Below, piece by piece: positions 8,987-17,577 of a DNA stretch of 56,156 nucleotides. A program made the translations under genes and the position numbers. Origin of the DNA: Tubiluchus corallicola (taxonomy: Eukaryota > Priapulida > Priapulimorpha > Priapulimorphida > Tubiluchidae); NCBI GenBank assembly GCA_030141605.1, contig JAQGDQ010002419.1:1-56156 (forward strand), given 5' to 3'. The stretch's first letter is position 1; each line of letters starts with the position of its first letter. The notes below the pieces were generated by a model that worked only from the letters and a program-made list of their open reading frames with translations, had not been told where the DNA came from and made no database searches.

Positions 8987-11900
8987 TCAATTCTCTGTTA
9001 CATATCTTATATGAAAAGTAGTGGCAGTATCGTTTCTAATATACATTTGTCCTATTCCTAACTCTTCTATGTCCAAAGGGTCGTAGGAGGCTTTGTAGTT
9101 ATACTGATATTGTTCCAGAGCGTCTTCATCTTCGTTTCCTATGTTCGAAAGTCTACCAAAATCGTCATAACCATATTTTATAGTCTGCTCTTGTGAAGAA
9201 ACTTCTTGTTGCAGTTGTAGTAGGTTGGTGTATGCATAATTAGAAACATACTTACCTGCATCTACAGAGTGTGTTTTGGGTAGATTACTCGAGGTGTAAG
9301 AATAGGAAATAGGCACGGCATCTTTACCAGTATATTTCAGTATGTTGCCTTTGTTGTCGTATTGGTTGAAGGTGGTTTGTAACTCATAATTATCTGCAAG
9401 GGTATTGTAAGTTTCTATGCTTTCTACAATGTAGTCAGGGTCTTCATTGCTTCCTAATACATAGTTGATTTTTTGTCCTGATAGGAGTTTCCCGTTTTTT
9501 CTTATCTCTTGCTGTACTGGGGCAATAATATGCTTGTCCTCAAAGTATTGTTTTATAGGCTGATTGCTCTGATGCACATAAGTAATAGAAGTTTCTGTGG
9601 TCTCTACATTATCACTGGCAATTACTTTTACAGGTAGGTTTTTGTATTTACTGTATTTTTCATATTCATAGGTGGTAGTGGTAGTGATAGGCTGCCTTGC
9701 ACTTTCGGCATAATCTTCGCGAATAGTCCCTTCCAAAGTTTTAGTAACTGCAGCTATATCATAGGTGCTATGACGTAAAAGATTATCATTTTTATCTATC
9801 TGTACATTGTAGCCTCCAACAGAGTTGCTCCATTTTAAACTATAATTGTTAGAAGTTTTATTGAGTAAGTTATCTTTATTGTCATAAGTTTCTTGTTGAT
9901 AGAGATAAGTCCTATACACATCTCTGTCTGTAATGGTAGAAAAAAGCAGGTAGTAAGAACTAGAAGGATCTTGGCCTGCTATTACATCAGGTTTATTGTC
10001 TTCATCTTTGGCTGTTTTAAAGTAAGAAATAGTTTTGCCTTGTTCTTTGTTTGTCTGCATTACCTTGCCAAAACCTACTATACCCCCGCCTGTGGCTAAC
10101 TGTTCGCCTCCGCCCTTAGGATAAAGTAAATAATGATAATAGTCCCAAAAACGTCCAACCTCATACTTTCTATTTCTGTTGAAAGGTATAATACCTTCCT
10201 CATAGTTATAAGTTATTTCTTCCATTACCTCTCCTTTTTCGTCATCCGTAGCTTTTATATTTTTTATAAAACAACCATATTCACTAGTATAGTAGTCGAA
10301 GGTTTTGTGCATTCCTGTAGGGTAGGTAATGGAGGAAAGCAAACCATTCTCTATATTGTTAAGCGAAGGGGCATAATTATATTCTTCGTACTCGTTTATA
10401 CCCTCGAATTTTACTCTTAACATTTCCTTTAACGATGATGAATATTCTATATTCCGTTCTTCATTTTTTTCATTGCTGTCTATATCTAGCTCACTGGGGT
10501 ATGTAAAGTTGTAAAAAGTAGATTTAGGACTTGTAAAATCTACATAGTAACCATAAAAATTCTGTTTGTAAGAAAGTCTATAAGGTAGTTTACTAGGGTT
10601 AATGTAATTAAATTTAAAAGGATTGATATTATCTCCATAGATGTCTTTCTCCTCTATTTCTGTAAGGAACATCCTTTGTGTAGTACCTGCTTGTTCTATA
10701 AAGAAACTACCACTGTGCCATGCATTTGTTTTAAAACGAAATGCAGGCGAGGAGGTAGTAACAGAATTATGATAATTATAAGTAAATGTATAGCTTTTAA
10801 TAAAATCATCATCTTTCGTTTTTATACGTATTTCTCTAAGAAAACTACCTACCTCATCTATCATATCTTTTCTGTTTTCTACTGTAAAGAATTCTACTTT
10901 GTGGTTGCCTCCTTCTACCTCTTGCAACATAGGGGTATGGGCTGTAACCAAACTTTTAGCAATTCCTATTTCATTACGAGGAACTGGGGACTCATATCTG
11001 TAAAACTTATTATCCTCTATTTTGGGATAAGAATTCTGAATACAAACACCTGACAGCCTACTGCCTTGATAATACCGACTTGTTTGTTTTTTATAAGAAA
11101 AGGTTACTTTATCATTAAAAGCAGGTTGTATTATCTCTATTAAATGCCAAGAGGACCTATAACTATACGATTGACTACTATTGATTACACGTTTTTCCTG
11201 CAAATCCAAAGAATAAGCGGGAATTTTCTTGATTACTATCCCCAGAAAATTTCTCTTCCAAATTTCCTCAAACTTTGAAGTATAACGTACAATTTCACTT
11301 GTATTTTCTATTTCCATCTCTTCTATGGCTTCTTCTTCATAGCCAAATCTGTAAATAGTGCCATCTTCGGCAGTAATAGTAAAGCCATTAATGGTTGAAG
11401 AAGAAGCATCCATCTCTATTTTCAGGTTGTTATCGTTGGCAAGAATATTAATTCTGTTAGAAGCGGCTCTTCTGCTAATAGTGAATTTACCGTTTAAGTT
11501 GCCACAAGAAAAATAAAATATATCAGGGTGGAGATCGTTATCTTTCATTTCTTCGACTGATGCCCAATTATCCCAATAGCCTATCTTTTCTTTTGTTTCA
11601 TTTTTACTATCTACTACACCGTCATTATTATCTTCAATAATAGATTTTACTTGGGTTGTTTTCTCATCGGGGTAGCCTTTTACTACACGAGTAATCACTC
11701 CGCTTGCTTGTAAGTTCCATCCCATACCTACCCAAGAAGCTAGGTCATCTACTCTTACTCCGTTGGAATGATACACCAAGCTAATGGGCACGGATAGGTG
11801 GGTACTTTTCAGGGTGTACAAAGGAATGCCTACATTAATAGCTCCTGTGTAAAGGCTAGAGGCGGTAGAGGCAGAACGTATCAGCCCTGCTACTGTGGGT

Positions 11901-12160
11901 GAGGGTACAGTAACCAAACTACTACTACCAGACAAGGCTCCGAACTCGTCACTGCTCATTGAAGTAGGAACACCTTTATGTAAGGATTTTAACATCAAAT
12001 GACTGGTAGTATCTTCTTCTGCTGCTGTATCTTCCTGTTCAGCTGGAAGATAGGGCTGGGCAGAAGTCAAGCTAAAAGAGAAAAGAAAAAAGAAAAAAAC
12101 ACTCTTTCCTCTCCCATAGATACAAAATAAAGACAAAAATATAAATGCAAGTGTTTTCAT
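8987..12160 (-). CDS. Large YD-repeat protein without RHS core
   Basis: 1057 residues with a signal peptide of about 34 residues (ending LTSAQ). The N-terminal ~60-160 region (LYTGAINVGIPLYTLKST, DLASWVGMGWNLQASGVITR) is the usual start of large Bacteroidota YD/RHS proteins that build a beta-cage. YD-like units follow, mostly in the last 300 residues (YDNKGNILKYTG, YGYDDFGRLSNIGNEDEDA). It stops without the RHS core or any toxin tip. It is therefore probably a structural partner of the downstream RHS protein. The cohesin-like gene (true stop near 12174) lies 13 bp upstream, supporting one operon. No catalytic motif is seen. Confidence 0.8.
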   Translation of the reverse strand: MKTLAFIFLSLFCIYGRGKSVFFFFLFSFSLTSAQPYLPAEQEDTAAEEDTTSHLMLKSLHKGVPTSMSSDEFGALSGSSSLVTVPSPTVAGLIRSASTASSLYTGAINVGIPLYTLKSTHLSVPISLVYHSNGVRVDDLASWVGMGWNLQASGVITRVVKGYPDEKTTQVKSIIEDNNDGVVDSKNETKEKIGYWDNWASVEEMKDNDLHPDIFYFSCGNLNGKFTISRRAASNRINILANDNNLKIEMDASSSTINGFTITAEDGTIYRFGYEEEAIEEMEIENTSEIVRYTSKFEEIWKRNFLGIVIKKIPAYSLDLQEKRVINSSQSYSYRSSWHLIEIIQPAFNDKVTFSYKKQTSRYYQGSRLSGVCIQNSYPKIEDNKFYRYESPVPRNEIGIAKSLVTAHTPMLQEVEGGNHKVEFFTVENRKDMIDEVGSFLREIRIKTKDDDFIKSYTFTYNYHNSVTTSSPAFRFKTNAWHSGSFFIEQAGTTQRMFLTEIEEKDIYGDNINPFKFNYINPSKLPYRLSYKQNFYGYYVDFTSPKSTFYNFTYPSELDIDSNEKNEERNIEYSSSLKEMLRVKFEGINEYEEYNYAPSLNNIENGLLSSITYPTGMHKTFDYYTSEYGCFIKNIKATDDEKGEVMEEITYNYEEGIIPFNRNRKYEVGRFWDYYHYLLYPKGGGEQLATGGGIVGFGKVMQTNKEQGKTISYFKTAKDEDNKPDVIAGQDPSSSYYLLFSTITDRDVYRTYLYQQETYDNKDNLLNKTSNNYSLKWSNSVGGYNVQIDKNDNLLRHSTYDIAAVTKTLEGTIREDYAESARQPITTTTTYEYEKYSKYKNLPVKVIASDNVETTETSITYVHQSNQPIKQYFEDKHIIAPVQQEIRKNGKLLSGQKINYVLGSNEDPDYIVESIETYNTLADNYELQTTFNQYDNKGNILKYTGKDAVPISYSYTSSNLPKTHSVDAGKYVSNYAYTNLLQLQQEVSSQEQTIKYGYDDFGRLSNIGNEDEDALEQYQYNYKASYDPLDIEELGIGQMYIRNDTATTFHIRYVTEN

Positions 12161-12173
12161 TTGTTAAAACCTC

Positions 12174-12303
12174 TTAGTTTAAGATAATTTTCTTACTGAC
12201 AATAAAATCATTATAGACCGTTTGTATCAAATAAATACCTTTGGGAAGAAAAGATAAATCAAAAGTAGCTATATCTTTTTTGGGTACGGTGGTTCGCACC
12301 ACA
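12174..12303 (-). other. Out-of-frame remainder of T9SS sorting domain
   Basis: In the other frame, right after the frame break, the minus strand encodes TTVPKKDIATFDLSFLPKGI and continues to a TAA at 12174-12176, ending SKKIILN. This is the typical second half of a type A T9SS C-terminal domain. It belongs to the preceding cohesin-like gene. The break coincides with a run of four C (plus strand 12306-12309); three would keep the frame and read RGGSVVRTTVP. Confidence 0.85.
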
Positions 12304-12948
12304 GACCCCTCCTCTCATTGCTCTAACTTCTACTATCTCTTTTTCTACCCCGTATTCATATTTGATATTTACAATACCATTTGTAGGGTTAGGATAAAGT
12401 ATAAATTGATATAGCTCAGTGTTTTTCGAAAGGTGTTTCAAAGAATATTCGCCTATGTAAATAGTATCGGAAGTAGAAAGAAGAGGAATGGCTTCTCCTT
12501 TGTGATTGTTTGCCATATAAGGATGAGCAGACACAGAGATAAAGTCCTTGGTTAAACCCTCTTTTATCTTTACAAAAAGAGAGAGTACATTTTCTTTACT
12601 GTCTAAAAAAAAGTTCTCATTCAAACCTGTAACAGCATAACGCAGCAGCCCTTCACTTTGATTTTGTTGATATAGGTCAATATAATCCTTGCCTCGCTCT
12701 CCAAAAGTGCTGCCTGTGGAAAGTGCAATAGAATTAGTGTCCAAGTCCTGTGGGTTATAACGAATGTCAAAAGCTATACCATAAAGAAGTTCTATATTAT
12801 CTTGAGGGTAGAAATTAAAAACCACCACCTCATCCAAACGCTCACGAGATAAAACAGGAGTAGGAGTTTCTACTTTTAGCAGCTCTTGCGAGAAAACAGA
12901 ACAATTTAATAGAAAGAAAGATATTAAATTTAAGCAAAATAATCTCAT
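12259..12948 (-). CDS. Cohesin-like protein with T9SS sorting domain, frameshifted
   Basis: The ATG at 12946-12948 gives a clean signal peptide (MRLFCLNLISFFLLNCSVFSQ, split: about 21 residues); an upstream frame start at 13032 only adds an implausible tail. The middle ~140 residues look like a cohesin-type beta-sandwich (LLYGIAFDIRYNPQDLD, later LSLFVKIKEGL). A T9SS type A C-terminal domain follows (FILYPNPTNGIVNIKYEYG) but is cut by a frameshift at 12306-12309; the missing part lies at 12174-12303 in another frame. If intact it would be exported by T9SS and attached to the cell surface. It heads the operon that includes the dockerin-bearing RHS gene, so it may be that protein's surface anchor. 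The frameshift may be real or an assembly error. Confidence 0.7.
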   Translation of the reverse strand: MRLFCLNLISFFLLNCSVFSQELLKVETPTPVLSRERLDEVVVFNFYPQDNIELLYGIAFDIRYNPQDLDTNSIALSTGSTFGERGKDYIDLYQQNQSEGLLRYAVTGLNENFFLDSKENVLSLFVKIKEGLTKDFISVSAHPYMANNHKGEAIPLLSTSDTIYIGEYSLKHLSKNTELYQFILYPNPTNGIVNIKYEYGVEKEIVEVRAMRGGVCGANHRTQKRYSYF

Positions 12949-13212
12949 AAGACTAAAAGATTTTAAGAAATTAGGTGTAAAATATCTTAACTTAAAAAAC
13001 ACAAGTTTACATAAAAAAACTCTTTTGTACAAAAAAATATATTAAGAATTAGCAATATATTCTAAGTAGTTTAAAACCATCCTTAAATTCAGTTACTGCT
13101 AAGTACAATACAAGTTTTAGAAACTTTCATCTTTTAGTTTTTGGCAATAAAAATAGGCAATGAATGAAAAATTAAATATTAGTATACCATTACCTTATTT
13201 TGTTATAAAGAC

Positions 13213-13220
13213 TATCTTTG
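13213..13220 (+). promoter_or_regulatory. Putative -7 element of the LacI-family gene
   Basis: TATCTTTG matches the Bacteroidota -7 consensus TAnnTTTG and lies 62 bp before the regulator's ATG. No convincing -33 element is seen at the right distance. No copy of the GTGAACG operator occurs here, so autoregulation is not evident. Confidence 0.5.
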
Positions 13221-13282
13221 TAAAACTTAAATATTTAACTCCTATTTAACCTTTATTTATTAGTCAACACAAACAAGCTAAT

Positions 13283-14326
13283 ATGAACAAAAAAGTAAGT
13301 ATTAAAGATATTGAAAAAGAAACAGGTATTTCAAAAGGCACAATCCATAGAGTATTACACAAAACAGGCTATGTAGCAGACGGAACTAGAAAAAAGGTAC
13401 TACAAGCAGTAAAAAAATTAAACTACAAACCAAACTTACTTGCAAGCACATTAGCTTATAATAAAAAACGAACTTTTGCTACTTTAATTCCAGACCCTGC
13501 AGAAATTTCTTTTTGGAAAGATGTAGACAAAGGCTGTAAAAAAGCCATCAAAGAACTTTCTTTCTTTAATATAGATGTACAACGTTTCTATTTTAGCTTA
13601 AAAGACAATGACTTCGAAGAGCAAAGCCAAAACATTTTATCCATAAAAGACGTATCAGGAGTTGTATTTGTCCCTACCTTTAAAGAAGCATCTTACAAGT
13701 TCTCTTCACAATTGGAACGCCAAAAGGTTCCATTTATAAATATAAATGTGCACGACAGAAACCTCCCCTATATTGCCTATCTCGGACAAGATGCTTATGG
13801 AATAGGACAACAAGGAGCTTTTTTAATAAACTCTGTTGTTCCCGAAGGAAAAACTTTAATAACCAACTTATATTCACAAAATAAACACTCTATCTATAGA
13901 GAACGAAGAATAAAAGGATTCTCTGATTTTTATGGAAAAATAGGTAGAAAAAACGATATTATACTATTTGAAGCCTCTACCAACAATGAAAAAAACTTAG
14001 TAAAATCATTAAAAGAAGTACTTGATAAACATACGATTAGCTCTATATTTATTAATAACTCGCGAGGATATCTAATCGGTAATTTTCTGAAACAACACAA
14101 TTATAAAGGCATATACTTTGTTGGAATGGATTTAATAAAAGAAAACATCTCATTGATGAAAGAAGACTATATTGATTTTCTTATCTCACAAAAGCCTGAA
14201 ACACAAGGAGAACAAGGACTAATGCTTTTGTTTGATGTGCTAATAAAAAAACAAGCTATTGAAAAAATACAATATCTCCCCATAGATTTAATAAACAGAT
14301 ACAACTTAGAATATTATCACATATAA
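13283..14326 (+). CDS. LacI-family transcriptional regulator
   Basis: 347 residues. Residues ~5-24 form the LacI helix-turn-helix (SIKDIEKETGISKGTIHRVL), followed by a hinge-like LNYKPNLLASTL. Residues ~60-340 form a periplasmic-binding-protein-like effector domain (TFATLIPDPAEISFWKDVDKG). The length is normal for the family. It sits directly upstream of, and in the same direction as, the first SusC operon. The matching palindromes at both SusC promoters are of LacI type, with a central CG. The simplest model is a local repressor relieved by an intracellular sugar or uronate product. Most Bacteroidota polysaccharide loci use SusR, hybrid two-component or ECF/anti-sigma regulators, so a LacI protein is less usual. 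The effector cannot be read from the sequence. Confidence 0.92.
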   Translation: MNKKVSIKDIEKETGISKGTIHRVLHKTGYVADGTRKKVLQAVKKLNYKPNLLASTLAYNKKRTFATLIPDPAEISFWKDVDKGCKKAIKELSFFNIDVQRFYFSLKDNDFEEQSQNILSIKDVSGVVFVPTFKEASYKFSSQLERQKVPFININVHDRNLPYIAYLGQDAYGIGQQGAFLINSVVPEGKTLITNLYSQNKHSIYRERRIKGFSDFYGKIGRKNDIILFEASTNNEKNLVKSLKEVLDKHTISSIFINNSRGYLIGNFLKQHNYKGIYFVGMDLIKENISLMKEDYIDFLISQKPETQGEQGLMLLFDVLIKKQAIEKIQYLPIDLINRYNLEYYHI

Positions 14327-14352
14327 TTATTTTAAAAAAAATATTAAAAAAG

Positions 14353-14383
14353 TTGCAAAAGATACTTGCGCATATTATATTTG
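14353..14383 (+). promoter_or_regulatory. Promoter of SusC/SusD operon 1
   Basis: A TTG at 14353-14355 and TATATTTG at 14376-14383 fit the Bacteroidota -33/-7 pattern with about 20 bp between them. The same TATATTTG, again about 20 bp after a TTTG, precedes the second SusC gene. The leader to the ATG is about 180 bp and holds three LacI-type sites. Confidence 0.7.
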
Positions 14384-14395
14384 TACTTTAATTGT

Positions 14396-14407
14396 GTGAA
14401 CGCCCCC
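14396..14407 (+). promoter_or_regulatory. LacI-type operator half-site A
   Basis: GTGAACGCCCCC begins 12 bp after the -7 box. Its left half is identical to the palindrome at the second SusC promoter and at the same distance from the -7 box, but the right half is degenerate. A bound repressor would cover the transcription start. Confidence 0.55.
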
Positions 14408-14463
14408 GCTTTTATTTATCCTAATTAATAGCAAAAATAACCCTTGATTAGTTAGATGAAAGT

Positions 14464-14479
14464 ACGTGAACGTACACGT
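14464..14479 (+). promoter_or_regulatory. LacI-type operator B
   Basis: ACGTGAACGTACACGT is a 16-bp near-perfect palindrome (14 of 16 positions) with a central CG, typical of LacI-family operators. It lies in the 5' leader of susC1. Confidence 0.65.
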
Positions 14480-14539
14480 GTTTTGTTTCACTAACAAAGC
14501 TAAAAATAAATAAACAAAATTTTTAGTTCAATAAAATAT

Positions 14540-14551
14540 GAGAACGCTCAC
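14540..14551 (+). promoter_or_regulatory. LacI-type operator C
   Basis: GAGAACGCTCAC shares 11 of 12 positions with the site at the second SusC promoter. It lies 20 bp before the susC1 ATG. Three spaced sites in one leader could support repression by looping. Confidence 0.6.
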
Positions 14552-14571
14552 GATAAAAACTTACTAACTTT

Positions 14572-17559
14572 ATGAACAATATGTTACCATTCGCAAAAAA
14601 AGCATTTTATATTTTCATCATTAGTTTCTTTTGTTTTTCAAGTACTTTCTCGCAATACACAATTACAGGTAGGGTATTTGACAAAGATAATAACGATGAA
14701 ACTTTACCGGGAGTAAACATAACCATAAGGGGTACCTCAATAGGTACAATCTCCGACATAAATGGATCATATACTATTAGAATAAATGAGAATATAAAGT
14801 CTCCTGTACTCGTTTTCTCATACATAGGATACAAGACCCAAGAAATAAACGTAGAAGGAAGAATAATAATCAATGTGCATTTATCTACTGATGCCCTACT
14901 ATTGGACGAGCTGGTAGTAGTAGGATACGGAACACAGTCGAGAAGCAACATAGTAAGTGCTATTTCATCTGTTGAGGCAGAGGAGATGCAAAAGATACCC
15001 ACTACCGACGTAGGAGAAATGCTTAGAGGAAGAGCAGCAGGGGTGCAAGTTACAGTTGATAACGCCTCGCCGGGAGGTTCATCCAATATTCTTATCCGAG
15101 GACAAAGCTCCTTATCTGGCGGCAACGACCCTCTTATTATTTTAGATGGAGTGCCTGTAAGTAGCCTCAACGATATAAACCCCAGAGATATAGAATCATT
15201 AGAAGTATTAAAAGACGCATCATCACAAGCCATTTATGGAGCAAGAGCCTCCAATGGTGTTATTCTCGTCACTACAAAAAGAGGAAAAGAAGGAAAGGCA
15301 GAAGTAAGTTACAACGCCTATGTAGGTTTTCAGAATGCAGTAAAAAGAAACTTTGACATATACAATGGAGATGAATATGCTCAATTTAGAAGAGAAGCAT
15401 TTAGAACAGACAATAATGGATATATACCCGACGAAGACATATTTACTTCCTTAATGTTAGATGTTTTAGAATCAGGACAGTTTATTGACTGGGAAGATGA
15501 ATATTTGCAGAAAAACACACTTGTTACACAGCACGATATAAGTATAAGAGGTGGAACAGATTTAACCAAAGCGGCTTTCAGTTTCGGTTATTTCGATAAC
15601 GAGGGTGTACTACCCAATTCTAATTACAACCGCTACAACATTCGTCTGAATGTAGACCAAAAAGTAAATAACTGGCTAGATATGGGAGCCAATTTCTATT
15701 ACTTTATAGGATATAGAGAAAGAGAACCTTTTAACCGTAATGTTTTTACTCTCCCTCCCATATCAAAAAAATATGATGACAATGGTAACTTATTAACTTT
15801 TGTAACAGATGAAGGAACTTATTTCAACCCCTTCATAAATATTGAAGAAACTATTAGGGAATCTGTTTCTCATAAGGGAATTTACAATATCTTTTTTGAT
15901 GCAAGGCTGCCATTTGACGTAAAATACCGTTTAAATGCTAGTTGGAGAACATGGAACGAGACTGCAGGAAACTATCAGTCCTCATTAGAGCAAAGTGGAA
16001 GGTCTGTAGGAGGTAAAGCAACTCATACCAATGGGGAATCTCGTGAATATCTGATAGAAAATATATTTACTTACGATAAAAAAATTAACAAGCACCATAT
16101 GGATTTCACAGGTGTACATAGTATCAACCAACGTTATTGGGGACAAACTACTAACAATGCTTTCGGATTTCCCAACGACTTATTAGGATGGAAGGGTATA
16201 GCAGGAGCAGAAACACAAACCATCAGCAGAAACGAAACACAAAGAAGGCTTGTTTCCTTTATGGGCAGAGCAAGATACAATTATGACAACAAGTATATAC
16301 TAACACTTACAGCAAGAGCAGACGCTTCTTCTGTTTTTGGAGCTAATAACAAATGGGGCTACTTCCCTTCCGCAGCAATAGGCTGGAATGCTCATCAAGA
16401 AGATTTTTTGAAAGACGTTTTGTGGCTAAGCCAATTAAAAACAAGAATAAGTTACGGACAGACAGGTAACGAAGCCATTAGCCCCTACCAAAGCCTTGGA
16501 ACATCTACCGAATACTATTATGTTTTTGGAGACCAAGTGGGATCAGGGTTTGCTCCTGACTATCAACTACCCAATCCCAACTTAAAATGGGAAACCTCTA
16601 CCACACTTAATACGGGTATTGATTTTGGGTTATTAAAGGGACGTGTGCAAGGAAGTTTTGAGTATTACAATATTCAAACTACTGATTTGTTGATAAACAG
16701 AAGTATCAATGCAGTAACAGGTTATACCATTATGTTAGAGAACGTGGGCAGAGTTGAGAACCAAGGAATAGAGTTATCTGTAACAGGACATATTATAGAC
16801 AACAAAGACCTTCGCATATCACTTACGCCAATTTTCACACTCAATAGAAACAAAATAAAAGAGCTCTATGGTGCATTAGACACAATACCTAATGGAAATT
16901 CAAACACAGGATGGCGTATTGTAGGAGAGCCTATTAACAATTATTACGATTTTGTGTTCGATGGAATATGGCAAGAAAACGACGATATACTCAATTCGCA
17001 CATGCCCACAGCAAAACCTGGAGACATTAAAGTGAAAGACGTAAATGGAGACGGAGAAATAACAGATGCTGATAGGGTGGCAATGAGTAGAGTACCAGAT
17101 TGGATAGGCTCTCTGGTGCTTAATGTAAATTACAAGAATCTTGATTTTTCAGCTGAACTCTATACTGTTCAAAATCTAACAAGAGTAAACCCATATTTAC
17201 ACCAACATACTCTTGGAGGTGATTTAAGAGGGCAGCAAAACGGTATAAAAAGAGACTATTGGACACCTGAAAACCCCTCCAACACAGCACCAAGACCTTC
17301 TGACAAAGCGTCAGACCCTAACATAAGAATTAGTGCCTATGAAAACTCATCTTACGTTAGATTAAGATCGATGGTATTGGGCTATACCTTTCCAGAAAAG
17401 TGGTTGAATCCTTATAGAATTAAAAATCTTAGAGTATATACCTCAGTAACCAACCCATTTACCTGGATGAACTACCAATCGTACAGTCCTGAGAAAGACC
17501 CCAGTAGCTATCCAGAAGCATTTACCTACAACTTTGGTATAAGACTTACTTTCTTATAA
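14572..17559 (+). CDS. susC: SusC-like TonB-dependent receptor 1
   Basis: 995 residues, normal for SusC. A signal peptide of ~28 residues ends in FSQ. A carboxypeptidase-regulatory-like beta-sandwich follows at ~30-105 (ITGRVFDKDNNDETLPGVNI). The TonB box is near 113-122 (LDELVVVGYG), then the plug (PLIILDGVPVSSLNDINPRD, SQAIYGARASNGVILVTTK) and a 22-strand-type barrel ending FGIRLTFL. It imports large oligosaccharides across the outer membrane using TonB energy, with SusD as lid. It is the first gene of operon 1, preceded by three LacI-type sites; susD starts 18 bp downstream. An alternative ATG at codon 4 is possible. Confidence 0.95.
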   Translation: MNNMLPFAKKAFYIFIISFFCFSSTFSQYTITGRVFDKDNNDETLPGVNITIRGTSIGTISDINGSYTIRINENIKSPVLVFSYIGYKTQEINVEGRIIINVHLSTDALLLDELVVVGYGTQSRSNIVSAISSVEAEEMQKIPTTDVGEMLRGRAAGVQVTVDNASPGGSSNILIRGQSSLSGGNDPLIILDGVPVSSLNDINPRDIESLEVLKDASSQAIYGARASNGVILVTTKRGKEGKAEVSYNAYVGFQNAVKRNFDIYNGDEYAQFRREAFRTDNNGYIPDEDIFTSLMLDVLESGQFIDWEDEYLQKNTLVTQHDISIRGGTDLTKAAFSFGYFDNEGVLPNSNYNRYNIRLNVDQKVNNWLDMGANFYYFIGYREREPFNRNVFTLPPISKKYDDNGNLLTFVTDEGTYFNPFINIEETIRESVSHKGIYNIFFDARLPFDVKYRLNASWRTWNETAGNYQSSLEQSGRSVGGKATHTNGESREYLIENIFTYDKKINKHHMDFTGVHSINQRYWGQTTNNAFGFPNDLLGWKGIAGAETQTISRNETQRRLVSFMGRARYNYDNKYILTLTARADASSVFGANNKWGYFPSAAIGWNAHQEDFLKDVLWLSQLKTRISYGQTGNEAISPYQSLGTSTEYYYVFGDQVGSGFAPDYQLPNPNLKWETSTTLNTGIDFGLLKGRVQGSFEYYNIQTTDLLINRSINAVTGYTIMLENVGRVENQGIELSVTGHIIDNKDLRISLTPIFTLNRNKIKELYGALDTIPNGNSNTGWRIVGEPINNYYDFVFDGIWQENDDILNSHMPTAKPGDIKVKDVNGDGEITDADRVAMSRVPDWIGSLVLNVNYKNLDFSAELYTVQNLTRVNPYLHQHTLGGDLRGQQNGIKRDYWTPENPSNTAPRPSDKASDPNIRISAYENSSYVRLRSMVLGYTFPEKWLNPYRIKNLRVYTSVTNPFTWMNYQSYSPEKDPSSYPEAFTYNFGIRLTFL

Positions 17560-17577
17560 AATAAAACACTATAAAAA

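Noticed and set aside
13033-13282. Second promoter and operator for the RHS operon in the divergent region
   Set aside because: No CAAAnnTA (minus-strand TAnnTTTG) and no GTGAACG site was found, so no promoter could be assigned.
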